Source: Microbacterium sp. CFH 31415
GTDB taxonomy: Bacteria > Actinomycetota > Actinomycetes > Actinomycetales > Microbacteriaceae
Direction of reading: 5' to 3'
NCBI RefSeq assembly: GCF_022538185.1
Contig: NZ_JAKYXC010000011.1
Location: 1 to 49,571 of the forward strand
DNA: 49,571 bases
Shown: positions 42,904 to 49,571 of the stretch, piece after piece
Layout: each line of letters starts with the position of its first letter
How positions within the stretch are numbered: position 1 is the stretch's first letter
Notes under the pieces: model-generated
What the model was told of the DNA's origin: nothing
Databases searched by the model: none
The model's input: the letters and a program-made list of their open reading frames with translations, nothing else
Translations under genes and position numbers: made by a program

Positions 42904-43302
42904 ATGGTGGAGTCCATCGCACGTGTGCGACACATCCGCGTGACCCCTCAGAAGGCTCGTCGTGTCGTCGCCCTCATCAAGGGCAAGCAGGCTGAGGAGG
43001 CCCTGGCCATCCTCAAGTTCGCGCCGCAGAGCGCGAGCGAGCCGATCTACAAGCTCGTCGCCTCGGCGATCGCGAACGCTCGCGTGAAGGCCGACAAGGA
43101 TGGCGAGTTCCTGGACGAGCAGGACCTGTACGTGGCCAACGCGTACGTCGACGAGGGCACGACGCTCAAGCGTTTCCAGCCCCGTGCCCAGGGTCGTGCG
43201 TTCCAGATCAAGAAGCGCACGAGCCACATCACGGTCGTGCTCTCGACGCCCGAGGTCGCTGAGGCGGCCCCGGCTGCCAAGACGAAGAAGGCGAGCAAGT
43301 AA
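42904..43302 (+). CDS. rplV: 50S ribosomal protein L22
   Basis: 132 residues. [13 protein letters not shown], the long beta-hairpin that lines the exit tunnel ([20 protein letters not shown]), and a short Ala/Lys tail. The hairpin tip, where macrolide-resistance changes occur, looks normal. GAGGAGAG lies just before the ATG. Its TAA overlaps the rpsC ATG (TAATG at 43300-43304). Confidence 0.97.
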   Translation: MVESIARVRHIRVTPQKARRVVALIKGKQAEEALAILKFAPQSASEPIYKLVASAIANARVKADKDGEFLDEQDLYVANAYVDEGTTLKRFQPRAQGRAFQIKKRTSHITVVLSTPEVAEAAPAAKTKKASK

Positions 43303-44054
43303 TGGGCCAGAAGGTCAACCCGTACGGCTTCCGCCTCGGCATCACCACGGACCACGTGTCGCGTTGGTTCTCGGACTCGACGAAGCCCGGACAGCGCTAC
43401 GCCGACTACGTGGCCGAGGACATCAAGATCCGTCGTCTGCTCACGACGTCGCTCGACCGCGCCGGCGTCAGCAACATCGAGATCGAGCGCACGCGTGACC
43501 GCGTCCGCGTCGACATCCACACCGCCCGCCCGGGCATCGTGATCGGCCGCCGCGGCGCCGAGGCCGAGCGCATCCGCGCCGACCTCGAGAAGCTCACCGG
43601 CAAGCAGATCCAGCTGAACATCCTCGAGGTCAAGAACCCCGAGGCCGACGCTCAGCTCGTCGCACAGGGCATCGCCGAGCAGCTCAGTGCCCGCGTGGCC
43701 TTCCGCCGCGCCATGCGCAAGGGTCTGCAGGGTGCTCAGCGCGCCGGCGCCAAGGGCGTCCGCATCCAGGTCTCCGGCCGCCTCGGCGGCGCCGAGATGA
43801 GCCGTTCGGAGTTCTACCGCGAGGGTCGTGTGCCGCTGCACACGCTGCGCGCGAACATCGACTACGGCTTCTACGAGGCCAAGACCACCTTCGGCCGCAT
43901 CGGCGTGAAGGTCTGGATCTACAAGGGCGACCTGACCAACAAGGAGCTCGCTCGCGAGCAGGCCAACGCGCCCAAGTCGGACCGTCGTCGTGACGACCGC
44001 CCGCGTCGTGGCCCGCGCAACGAGGCCCCCGTCGCAGAAGGAGCATCGGCGTAA
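43302..44054 (+). CDS. rpsC: 30S ribosomal protein S3
   Basis: 250 residues. N-terminal [13 protein letters not shown], the KH domain G-I-V-I-G-R-R-G near residue 75, and the C-terminal domain with [12 protein letters not shown]3 forms part of the mRNA entry channel and helicase. A basic, disordered tail of about 35 residues ([13 protein letters not shown]) extends beyond the E. coli protein, as is common in actinobacteria. TAATG coupling on both sides. Confidence 0.97.
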   Translation: MGQKVNPYGFRLGITTDHVSRWFSDSTKPGQRYADYVAEDIKIRRLLTTSLDRAGVSNIEIERTRDRVRVDIHTARPGIVIGRRGAEAERIRADLEKLTGKQIQLNILEVKNPEADAQLVAQGIAEQLSARVAFRRAMRKGLQGAQRAGAKGVRIQVSGRLGGAEMSRSEFYREGRVPLHTLRANIDYGFYEAKTTFGRIGVKVWIYKGDLTNKELAREQANAPKSDRRRDDRPRRGPRNEAPVAEGASA

Positions 44055-44473
44055 TGCTTATCCCCCGCAAGGTCAAGTACCGCAAGCAGCACCACCCCAA
44101 GCGCGATGGCCAGGCCACCGGCGGCACGAAGGTCTCCTTCGGCGAGTTCGGCATCCAGGCCCTCACGCCCGCGTACGTGACGAACCGTCAGATCGAGTCC
44201 GCTCGTATCGCGATGACCCGTCACATCAAGCGTGGCGGCAAGGTGTGGATCAACATCTACCCCGACCGTCCGCTCACCAAGAAGCCGGCCGAGACCCGCA
44301 TGGGTTCCGGTAAGGGTTCGCCCGAGTGGTGGGTCGCAAACGTCAAGCCGGGTCGCGTCCTCTTCGAGGTCGCCGGCGTCAACGAGGAACTCGCTCGTGA
44401 GGCCCTGACCCGTGCCATCCACAAGCTGCCTCTCAAGGCACGCATCATCAAGCGCGAGGAGGGCGACGCGTAA
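44054..44473 (+). CDS. rplP: 50S ribosomal protein L16
   Basis: 139 residues. [29 protein letters not shown] and the [10 protein letters not shown] motif are all typical; the Arg that E. coli YcfD hydroxylates lies in this last part of the family. L16 helps shape the A and P sites. Start and stop overlap neighbours by TAATG. Confidence 0.97.
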   Translation: MLIPRKVKYRKQHHPKRDGQATGGTKVSFGEFGIQALTPAYVTNRQIESARIAMTRHIKRGGKVWINIYPDRPLTKKPAETRMGSGKGSPEWWVANVKPGRVLFEVAGVNEELAREALTRAIHKLPLKARIIKREEGDA

Positions 44474-44787
44474 TGGCGATCGGCACCAAGACGCTCGCTC
44501 CCAGCGAGCTCGACACGTTCGAAGACCAGCGCCTCGTCGAGGAGCTGCGCAAGGCCAAGGAAGAGCTGTTCAACCTGCGCTTCCAGTCGGCCACCGGCCA
44601 GCTCGAGAGCCACGGCCGCATCCGTGCGGTCAAGCGCGACATCGCGCGGCTCTACACGGTGATCCGTGAGCGCGAGCTCGGCATCCGTGCCACGCCCGCG
44701 CCGCTGGAGACCGCGACGAAGGCGAAGAAGACGAAGGCCAAGAAGGCGGATGCCGCTGACGAGGCCGTGAAGGAAGAGGCCGAGTAA
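44473..44787 (+). CDS. rpmC: 50S ribosomal protein L29 with long tail
   Basis: 104 residues against 63-70 usually. Residues 1-72 are ordinary L29 ([16 protein letters not shown], the signature). Beyond residue 75 is an Ala/Lys/Glu tail ([16 protein letters not shown]). L29 is at the tunnel exit near L23. The stop overlaps the rpsQ start by TAATG, so the tail is really translated and not an annotation extension. Confidence 0.95.
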   Translation: MAIGTKTLAPSELDTFEDQRLVEELRKAKEELFNLRFQSATGQLESHGRIRAVKRDIARLYTVIRERELGIRATPAPLETATKAKKTKAKKADAADEAVKEEAE

Positions 44788-45155
44788 TGGCTGAGACCAC
44801 CGAGAAGAAGGCCCCCGCGAAGAAGGCCACGGCTGCCAAGGCCGAGGTCGTCGAGCAGGTCGCCGGCCACGAGTCCGCCGAGCACGATGTGCGCGACGCC
44901 GACGCCCGTGGCTACCGCAAGTCGCGTCGTGGCTACGTCGTGAGCGACAAGATGGACAAGACGATCGTCGTCGAGGTCGAGGACCGCGTGAAGCACCCCC
45001 TCTACGGCAAGGTCATCCGTCGGACCTCCAAGGTCAAGGCTCACGACGAGGGCAACACCGCCGGCATCGGCGACCTCGTCCTCATCAACGAGACCCGTCC
45101 GCTCAGCGCCACCAAGCGCTGGCGCCTGGTCGAGATCCTCGAGAAGGCCAAGTAA
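44787..45155 (+). CDS. rpsQ: 30S ribosomal protein S17 with N-terminal extension
   Basis: 122 residues against about 85-95. The first 45 residues are Ala/Lys/Glu-rich ([14 protein letters not shown]); the S17 core then runs from [15 protein letters not shown] to the end and holds the OB-fold features [10 protein letters not shown] and [13 protein letters not shown]17 binds 16S rRNA helices 7 and 11. The ATG overlaps the rpmC stop (TAATG), which supports the long form. An internal start closer to the core is not supported by a ribosome site. Confidence 0.93.
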   Translation: MAETTEKKAPAKKATAAKAEVVEQVAGHESAEHDVRDADARGYRKSRRGYVVSDKMDKTIVVEVEDRVKHPLYGKVIRRTSKVKAHDEGNTAGIGDLVLINETRPLSATKRWRLVEILEKAK

Positions 45156-45189
45156 GCCTCGGGCTTGCTTGGTACCCAAGGAGTAAGAA

Positions 45190-45558
45190 GTGATTCAGCA
45201 GGAATCCCGCCTCAAGGTCGCCGACAACACCGGCGCCAAGGAGCTGCTCACGATCCGCGTGCTCGGTGGCTCGCACCGCCGGTACGCCGGTCTGGGCGAC
45301 ACCATCGTGGCCACGGTCAAGGATGCGATCCCCGGCGGCAACGTCAAGAAGGGCGACGTGGTCAAGGCCGTCATCGTCCGCACCAAGAAGGAGACCCGTC
45401 GTCCCGACGGCTCGTACATCAAGTTCGACGAGAACGCCGCCGTGATCCTGAAGAACGACGGGGAGCCCCGCGGCACCCGCATCTTCGGACCGGTCGGTCG
45501 TGAGCTTCGCGACAAGAAGTTCATGAAGATCGTCTCGCTCGCACCGGAGGTGATCTGA
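45190..45558 (+). CDS. rplN: 50S ribosomal protein L14
   Basis: 122 residues starting [16 protein letters not shown], the invariant N-terminus. GTG 45190 follows CAAGGAGTAAG. L14 bridges to 16S rRNA and is the binding site of the silencing factor RsfS. 34 bp separate it from rpsQ. Confidence 0.97.
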   Translation: MIQQESRLKVADNTGAKELLTIRVLGGSHRRYAGLGDTIVATVKDAIPGGNVKKGDVVKAVIVRTKKETRRPDGSYIKFDENAAVILKNDGEPRGTRIFGPVGRELRDKKFMKIVSLAPEVI

Positions 45559-45563
45559 CCCTC

Positions 45564-45923
45564 ATGGCCAAGATCAAGAAGGGCGACCTGGTTCAGGTCC
45601 TCACTGGCAAGAAGCAGGCCAACGGCGGAGACCGCGGCAAGCAGGGCAAGGTCCTCGAGGTCCTCGTCGAGCAGAACCGCGTCATCGTCGAGGGCGTGAA
45701 CTACGTCACCAAGCACACCCGCGTCGGCCAGACCCAGCGCGGCACCAAGACGGGCGGTCTCGAGACGTTCGAGGCTCCCATCCACATCTCCAACGTCGCC
45801 CTCGTCGACCCCTCGACCAAGAAGCCGACCCGCGTCGGCCACCGCGTCGAGGAGCAGACGAAGGACGGCGTGAAGCGCACCGTCCGCGTGCGCTACGCCA
45901 AGAAGTCAGGCAAGGACCTCTGA
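45564..45923 (+). CDS. rplX: 50S ribosomal protein L24
   Basis: 119 residues. [20 protein letters not shown] (KOW motif) starts the protein, and VNYVTKHTR is typical. L24 is one of two assembly initiators of the 50S subunit. Ordinary length for actinobacteria. Only 5 bp follow the rplN stop. Confidence 0.97.
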   Translation: MAKIKKGDLVQVLTGKKQANGGDRGKQGKVLEVLVEQNRVIVEGVNYVTKHTRVGQTQRGTKTGGLETFEAPIHISNVALVDPSTKKPTRVGHRVEEQTKDGVKRTVRVRYAKKSGKDL

Positions 45924-45925
45924 AC

Positions 45926-46516
45926 ATGAGCACCGCCACTGCCGCGGAGGCTGGCAAGATCCAGCCCCGCCTGAAGCAGAAGTACAACACCGAGATCAAG
46001 AAGCAGCTGCAGGACGAGTTCGGCTACGCCAACGTCATGCAGATCCCTGGTCTGGTCAAGGTCGTCGTGAACACCGGTGTCGGCGAGGCAGCTCGCGACA
46101 GCAAGGTGATCGATGGTGCGGTCGAGGACCTCACCAAGATCACCGGTCAGAAGCCCGTCGTCACCAAGGCCCGCAAGTCCATCGCGCAGTTCAAGCTGCG
46201 CGAGGGCCAGGCCATCGGCGCGCACGTCACCCTCCGCGGCGACCGTGCGTGGGAGTTCGTGGACCGCCTCGTGAACCTCGCGCTGCCCCGCATCCGCGAC
46301 TTCCGCGGTCTGTCGGCCAAGCAGTTCGACGGTCACGGCAACTACACCTTCGGTCTCCAGGAGCAGTCCGTGTTCCACGAGATCGACCAGGACAAGATCG
46401 ATCGCGTTCGCGGGTTCGACATCACGGTCGTGACGTCGGCGAAGACGGATGCCGAGGGCCGTGCGCTCCTGCGTCACCTCGGCTTCCCGTTCCGCGGCGA
46501 GGACGCTCAGGCCTGA
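45926..46516 (+). CDS. rplE: 50S ribosomal protein L5
   Basis: 196 residues, slightly longer than the usual 180 by an N-terminal tail of about 10. The [16 protein letters not shown] segment, [19 protein letters not shown] and the RDFRGLS motif identify it. L5 binds 5S rRNA and contacts the 30S head (bridge B1b). It is followed by a hairpin instead of the usual rpsN. Confidence 0.97.
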   Translation: MSTATAAEAGKIQPRLKQKYNTEIKKQLQDEFGYANVMQIPGLVKVVVNTGVGEAARDSKVIDGAVEDLTKITGQKPVVTKARKSIAQFKLREGQAIGAHVTLRGDRAWEFVDRLVNLALPRIRDFRGLSAKQFDGHGNYTFGLQEQSVFHEIDQDKIDRVRGFDITVVTSAKTDAEGRALLRHLGFPFRGEDAQA

Positions 46517-46525
46517 ACGGCCGAC

Positions 46526-46553
46526 TCCCCGGGAGCCCACCGGCTCCCGGGGA
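46526..46553 (+). other. Hairpin between rplE and rpsH at the usual rpsN site
   Basis: Perfect 12-bp stem (46526-46537 with 46542-46553) and a 4-nt loop, cacc. It starts 9 nt after the rplE stop; 63 nt later rpsH begins. No T-run follows. In most Actinobacteria the roughly 61-codon rpsN (type Z) occupies this interval, which at 100 bp is too short for it here. It may be a partial terminator or RNase-protective structure dividing the S10 and spc parts of the transcript. Confidence 0.65.
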
Positions 46554-46616
46554 ACTCATAGAAGGTCGGCTGTCGTGTAACGGCTGTCGAAACCTCTTGA
46601 ACGAAGGAAACAAGAA

Positions 46617-47015
46617 ATGACAATGACAGACCCGGTCGCAGACATGCTGACCCGTCTGCGCAACGCGAACTCGGCGCACCACGACACCGTGTCGCTGCCG
46701 AGCTCCAAGCTCAAGACCCACATCGCCGACATCCTCAAGCAGGAGGGCTACATCGCGGGCTGGGAGGTCTCCGATGCACGCGTCGGCCAGACCCTCACGC
46801 TGACGCTCAAGTACGGCCCGAACCGCGAGCGGTCGATCGCCGGCATCAAGCGCGTCTCCAAGCCCGGTCTGCGCGTCTACGCACGCTCGACCGAGATCCC
46901 CACGGTCCTCGGTGGCCTCGGCGTCGCCATCCTCTCCACTTCCTCTGGCCTCCTCACGGACCGCCAGGCTCAGCAGAAGGGCGTGGGTGGGGAAGTCCTC
47001 GCCTACGTGTGGTGA
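46617..47015 (+). CDS. rpsH: 30S ribosomal protein S8
   Basis: 132 residues starting [18 protein letters not shown], the usual actinobacterial N-terminus (the second Met, at 46623, is possible). The C-terminal [17 protein letters not shown] is diagnostic. S8 binds 16S helix 21, and in E. coli represses the spc operon by binding near the rplE start. Confidence 0.97.
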   Translation: MTMTDPVADMLTRLRNANSAHHDTVSLPSSKLKTHIADILKQEGYIAGWEVSDARVGQTLTLTLKYGPNRERSIAGIKRVSKPGLRVYARSTEIPTVLGGLGVAILSTSSGLLTDRQAQQKGVGGEVLAYVW

Positions 47016-47021
47016 TCTGAC

Positions 47022-47558
47022 ATGTCGCGTATCGGACGTCTCCCGATCGACATCCCCACCGGTGTGACCATCACGGTCGACGGTCAGGATGTCGCGGTCA
47101 AGGGCCCCAAGGGCGAGCTCACGCTCTCCGTGGCACGCCCCATCGAGGTCAAGGTCGAAGAGGGCCAGGTCGTCGTGACCCGTCCCGACGACGAGCGCGA
47201 GTCGCGCTCGCTGCACGGCCTGACCCGCACGCTCATCAACAACAACATCATCGGTGTCACCCAGGGCTACACCAAGGGCCTCGAGGTCGTCGGCACGGGT
47301 TACCGCGTGGCGCAGAAGGGCAGCTCGGTCGAGTTCGCCCTCGGCTTCTCGCACCCCGTCCTGGTCGACCCGCCCGCGGGCATCACCTTCACGGTCGAGG
47401 GCAACAACAAGCTCACCGTGAGCGGCATCGACAAGCAGGCCGTCGGCGAGGCGGCTGCCAACATCCGCAAGATCCGCAAGCCCGAGCCGTACAAGGGCAA
47501 GGGTGTGCGCTACGCCGGCGAGGTCGTGCGGCGCAAGGCCGGAAAGGCTGGTAAGTAA
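47022..47558 (+). CDS. rplF: 50S ribosomal protein L6
   Basis: 178 residues. [12 protein letters not shown] at the start and the C-terminal [19 protein letters not shown] are invariant features. L6 lies near the sarcin-ricin loop and the base of the L7/L12 stalk, beside the elongation-factor site. 6 bp after rpsH. Confidence 0.97.
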   Translation: MSRIGRLPIDIPTGVTITVDGQDVAVKGPKGELTLSVARPIEVKVEEGQVVVTRPDDERESRSLHGLTRTLINNNIIGVTQGYTKGLEVVGTGYRVAQKGSSVEFALGFSHPVLVDPPAGITFTVEGNNKLTVSGIDKQAVGEAAANIRKIRKPEPYKGKGVRYAGEVVRRKAGKAGK

Positions 47559-47560
47559 CC

Positions 47561-47920
47561 ATGGCTGTGAAGTCGAAGACCGACGCACGTTCGCGTCGTC
47601 ACGCCCGCCTTCGCAAGAAGGTCGTCGGCACCGAGCTGCGTCCGCGCCTCGTCGTCACGCGTTCGGCCCGCCACGTCTTCGTGCAGGTCGTGGACGACAG
47701 CAAGGGCCACACCGTGGCCTCGGCCTCGACCCTCGAGACCGACCTGCGCACGTTCGACGGTGACAAGACTGCCAAGGCCCGCAAGGTCGGCGAGCTCGTC
47801 GCCGAGCGTGCGAAGGCCGCCGGCGTCTCGGACGTCGTGTTCGACCGCGGTGGCAACCGCTACGCGGGCCGTGTCGCGGCGATCGCCGACGGCGCTCGCG
47901 AAGGAGGTCTGAACCTGTGA
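47561..47920 (+). CDS. rplR: 50S ribosomal protein L18
   Basis: 119 residues. [13 protein letters not shown] and the C-terminal [22 protein letters not shown] are typical. L18 binds 5S rRNA together with L5. Start 2 bp after the rplF stop; its end overlaps the rpsE GTG by 4 nt. Confidence 0.97.
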   Translation: MAVKSKTDARSRRHARLRKKVVGTELRPRLVVTRSARHVFVQVVDDSKGHTVASASTLETDLRTFDGDKTAKARKVGELVAERAKAAGVSDVVFDRGGNRYAGRVAAIADGAREGGLNL

Positions 47921-48606
47921 GCGAAACAACCAACAACCCGGAGAACGAAGTGACCGAGCAGGCTGCTGCCGCCACGACCACCGAGGCGCCCGCCGAGCGT
48001 GAGCGCGAGCCCCGCCGCGGCGGTCGCGAGCGCAACGCCAACCAGCGTGACCGCGGTTCGCGCGATGCCGACAAGAGCCAGTTCCTGGAGCGCGTCGTCA
48101 CGATCAACCGCGTGTCGAAGGTCGTCAAGGGCGGTCGTCGCTTCAGCTTCACCGCGCTCGTGGTCGTCGGTGACGGCAACGGCGTCGTGGGCGTCGGCTA
48201 CGGCAAGGCCCGCGAGGTGCCCCTGGCCATCTCGAAGGGTGTCGAAGAGGCCAAGCGCAACTTCTTCCGCGTGCCGCGCGCCGGCTCGACCATCCCGCAC
48301 CCCGTGCAGGGTGAGGCCGCTGCCGGTGTGGTGCTCCTGCGCCCCGCCGGTGCCGGTACCGGTGTCATCGCCGGCGGTCCGGTCCGTGCCGTCCTCGAGT
48401 GCGCGGGCATCCACGATGTCCTCTCGAAGTCGCTCGGCTCGTCGAACACGATCAACATCGTCCACGCGACGGTGGAGGCCCTGAAGCAGCTCGAGGAGCC
48501 CCGTGCGGTCGCCGCGCGTCGTGGCCTCGAGTTCGACCAGGTGGCCCCCGCCCGTCTCGTCCGTGCCGAGGCCGAGGCCGCGGCTGCTGCGAAGGCAGGT
48601 GTCTGA
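47917..48606 (+). CDS. rpsE: 30S ribosomal protein S5 with N-terminal extension
   Basis: 229 residues against 166 in E. coli. The first 50 residues or so are disordered: acidic, then Arg-rich ([13 protein letters not shown]). The core begins near [15 protein letters not shown] and has [14 protein letters not shown] and the ribosomal S5 domain. S5 lines the mRNA channel and affects fidelity and spectinomycin binding; the loop V-K-G-G-R-R-F is intact. GTG start overlapping the rplR stop. Confidence 0.96.
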   Translation: MSETTNNPENEVTEQAAAATTTEAPAEREREPRRGGRERNANQRDRGSRDADKSQFLERVVTINRVSKVVKGGRRFSFTALVVVGDGNGVVGVGYGKAREVPLAISKGVEEAKRNFFRVPRAGSTIPHPVQGEAAAGVVLLRPAGAGTGVIAGGPVRAVLECAGIHDVLSKSLGSSNTINIVHATVEALKQLEEPRAVAARRGLEFDQVAPARLVRAEAEAAAAAKAGV

Positions 48607-48791
48607 TGGCCGCGCGCCTGAAGGTGACCCAGGTCAAGTCCAAGGTGAGTGAGAAGCAGAACCAGCGTGACACGCTGCGTTCGCTCGGTCTCAAGCGGAT
48701 CGGCGACTCGGTCGTCCGTCCCGACGACGCGCAGACGCGCGGCTACGTCAAGACCGTCGCTCACCTCGTGAAGGTTGAGGAGATCGACTAA
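48606..48791 (+). CDS. rpmD: 50S ribosomal protein L30
   Basis: 61 residues, full length. [20 protein letters not shown] and [15 protein letters not shown] identify it. ATG overlaps the rpsE stop (TGATG at 48604-48608); TAA overlaps the rplO start (TAATG at 48789-48793). A longer frame starting further upstream lies inside rpsE and was rejected. Confidence 0.97.
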   Translation: MAARLKVTQVKSKVSEKQNQRDTLRSLGLKRIGDSVVRPDDAQTRGYVKTVAHLVKVEEID

Positions 48792-49483
48792 TGGCTGAGA
48801 AGGCCGAGAAGAACGACGCCGTCGAGGAGAAGGCTTCGAAGAAGCCCGCCGCCTCGAAGGCTGCTGCCGCGAAGGCTCCGGCGAAGAAGGCGACCGCCAA
48901 GGCCGCCGACAAGCCGGCCGCCGAGAAGAAGGCGCCCGCCAAGACCGCTGCCGCCAAGGCCGACAAGGCTGACGCTGCGCAGAAGGCCGAGAAGGCGCCC
49001 GCCGCCAAGAAGGCTGCTCCGAAGGCTGACGCCCCCGCGTCGCGCCCCGGCGTGCTGAAGGTGCACCACCTGCGTCCCGTCCCGGGCGCCCGCACCGCCA
49101 AGACCCGCGTGGGTCGTGGTGAGGGCTCGAAGGGCAAGACCGCCGGTCGTGGCACCAAGGGCACGAAGGCCCGCTACCAGGTCAAGATCGGCTTCGAGGG
49201 CGGCCAGATGCCGCTGCACATGCGCACCCCGAAGCTGCGCGGGTTCAAGAACCCGTTCCGTGTCGAGTACCAGGTCGTGAACCTGGAGAAGCTCGCCGAG
49301 CTGTACCCGTCCGGTGGCGACGTCACCGTCGGCGACCTGGTCGCCAAGGGCGCGGTTCGCAAGAACGAGAAGGTCAAGGTGCTCGGCACCGGCGACATCT
49401 CGGTGAAGCTCAACGTGTCGGTCGACAAGGTCTCGGGTTCCGCCGAGCAGAAGATCGTCGCTGCGGGCGGCACCGTCAAGTAG
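48791..49483 (+). CDS. rplO: 50S ribosomal protein L15 with Lys/Ala-rich N-terminal domain
   Basis: 230 residues against about 145-150 typically. Residues 1-80 consist almost wholly of Ala, Lys, Glu, Pro and Asp (for example [20 protein letters not shown]), like a histone H1 or AlgP-type tail. The normal L15 core starts near residue 85 ([13 protein letters not shown]), followed by [18 protein letters not shown] and the C-terminal [14 protein letters not shown]15 is a late 50S assembly protein. The start codon overlaps the rpmD stop, so the extension should be translated. In some actinobacterial genomes the start is placed nearer the core, but no ribosome site is visible there. Confidence 0.93.
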   Translation: MAEKAEKNDAVEEKASKKPAASKAAAAKAPAKKATAKAADKPAAEKKAPAKTAAAKADKADAAQKAEKAPAAKKAAPKADAPASRPGVLKVHHLRPVPGARTAKTRVGRGEGSKGKTAGRGTKGTKARYQVKIGFEGGQMPLHMRTPKLRGFKNPFRVEYQVVNLEKLAELYPSGGDVTVGDLVAKGAVRKNEKVKVLGTGDISVKLNVSVDKVSGSAEQKIVAAGGTVK

Positions 49484-49489
49484 TACACG

Positions 49490-49524
49490 CAGTGGGGGTC
49501 GGAGCATTGCTCCGACCCCCACTG
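49490..49524 (+). terminator. Terminator after rplO
   Basis: Perfect 16-bp stem (49490-49505 with 49509-49524) and a 3-nt loop (att), starting 7 nt after the stop codon, with only weak T content after it. It should end or attenuate the S10-spc transcript. Confidence 0.85.
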
Positions 49525-49571
49525 GGTTACCCTGGACGTCGGCGCGTCGCCGTGCGTGCCGGCATCCCCTC
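49525..49571 (+). other. Start of the next intergenic region
   Basis: Right after the terminator TACCCT (49528-49533) could be the -10 of a new promoter, with CATTGC 17 bp upstream as a poor -35 inside the hairpin. secY normally follows rplO, but its start is not in the window. Nothing else can be said. Confidence 0.3.

Overview
The window reads as the chromosome of a high-GC actinobacterium, most likely a Microbacteriaceae member such as Microbacterium or a close relative. The evidence is strong G/C third-position bias, frequent GTG starts, WXG100 genes beside the str operon, ribosomal proteins with Lys/Ala-rich tails, and accessory genes lying between tuf and rpsJ. Genus-level placement is inference; no rRNA or tRNA gene is present. 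No CRISPR array or insertion sequence was seen.

Layout. (1) 1-3712: the 3' end of a type VII secretion (WXG100) locus, seven translationally linked small genes on the plus strand. (2) 3765-8506: the str operon (rpsL, rpsG, fusA, tuf), with a good sigma70-type promoter, a roughly 270-nt leader that can fold into several hairpins, and a strong hairpin terminator after tuf. (3) About 8.5-39.3 kb: a surface-polysaccharide island of about 31 kb in several divergent transcription units. It holds a glycosyltransferase operon ending in a Stealth-type phosphotransferase, a rhamnosyltransferase-like gene, a FlaA1/CapD-like dehydratase and an SDR epimerase. It also holds four paralogous GT2-GT4 fusion proteins (one is a 1205-residue GT2-GT4-coil-GT2), a coiled-coil methyltransferase, an acetyltransferase, a GT-B enzyme and a pyruvyltransferase-like protein. 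Export and precursor genes are an ABC-2 permease/ATPase pair, UDP-glucose dehydrogenase and a polyprenyl-phosphate sugar-1-phosphate transferase. A DUF4012 protein, a VanZ-like protein and a small MT0933-like protein close the island. (4) 39.4-49.5 kb: the S10-spc operon from rpsJ to rplO, again with a clear promoter and a structured leader; rpsN is missing from its usual place between rplE and rpsH.

How the island may work (inference): the sugar-phosphate transferase loads the first sugar on the lipid carrier. Ugd supplies UDP-glucuronate and the dehydratase/epimerase pair supplies modified sugars. The glycosyltransferases and large fusion enzymes build the chain, which is decorated by acetyl, pyruvyl-type, methyl and phospho-sugar groups and exported by the ABC transporter. 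This resembles ABC-dependent capsule, O-antigen or teichoic/teichuronic acid pathways, but the polymer cannot be named from sequence.

Most notable signals: the GT2-GT4 family, one member of which has lost its GT2 catalytic motifs; a methyltransferase carrying five 14-residue coiled-coil repeats that could act as a length ruler; an ABC ATPase ending in a membrane helix; and nearly every transcription unit in the island starting with a TAnnnT box 6-9 nt before the start codon, which points to leaderless mRNAs, including one divergent pair whose -10 boxes overlap.
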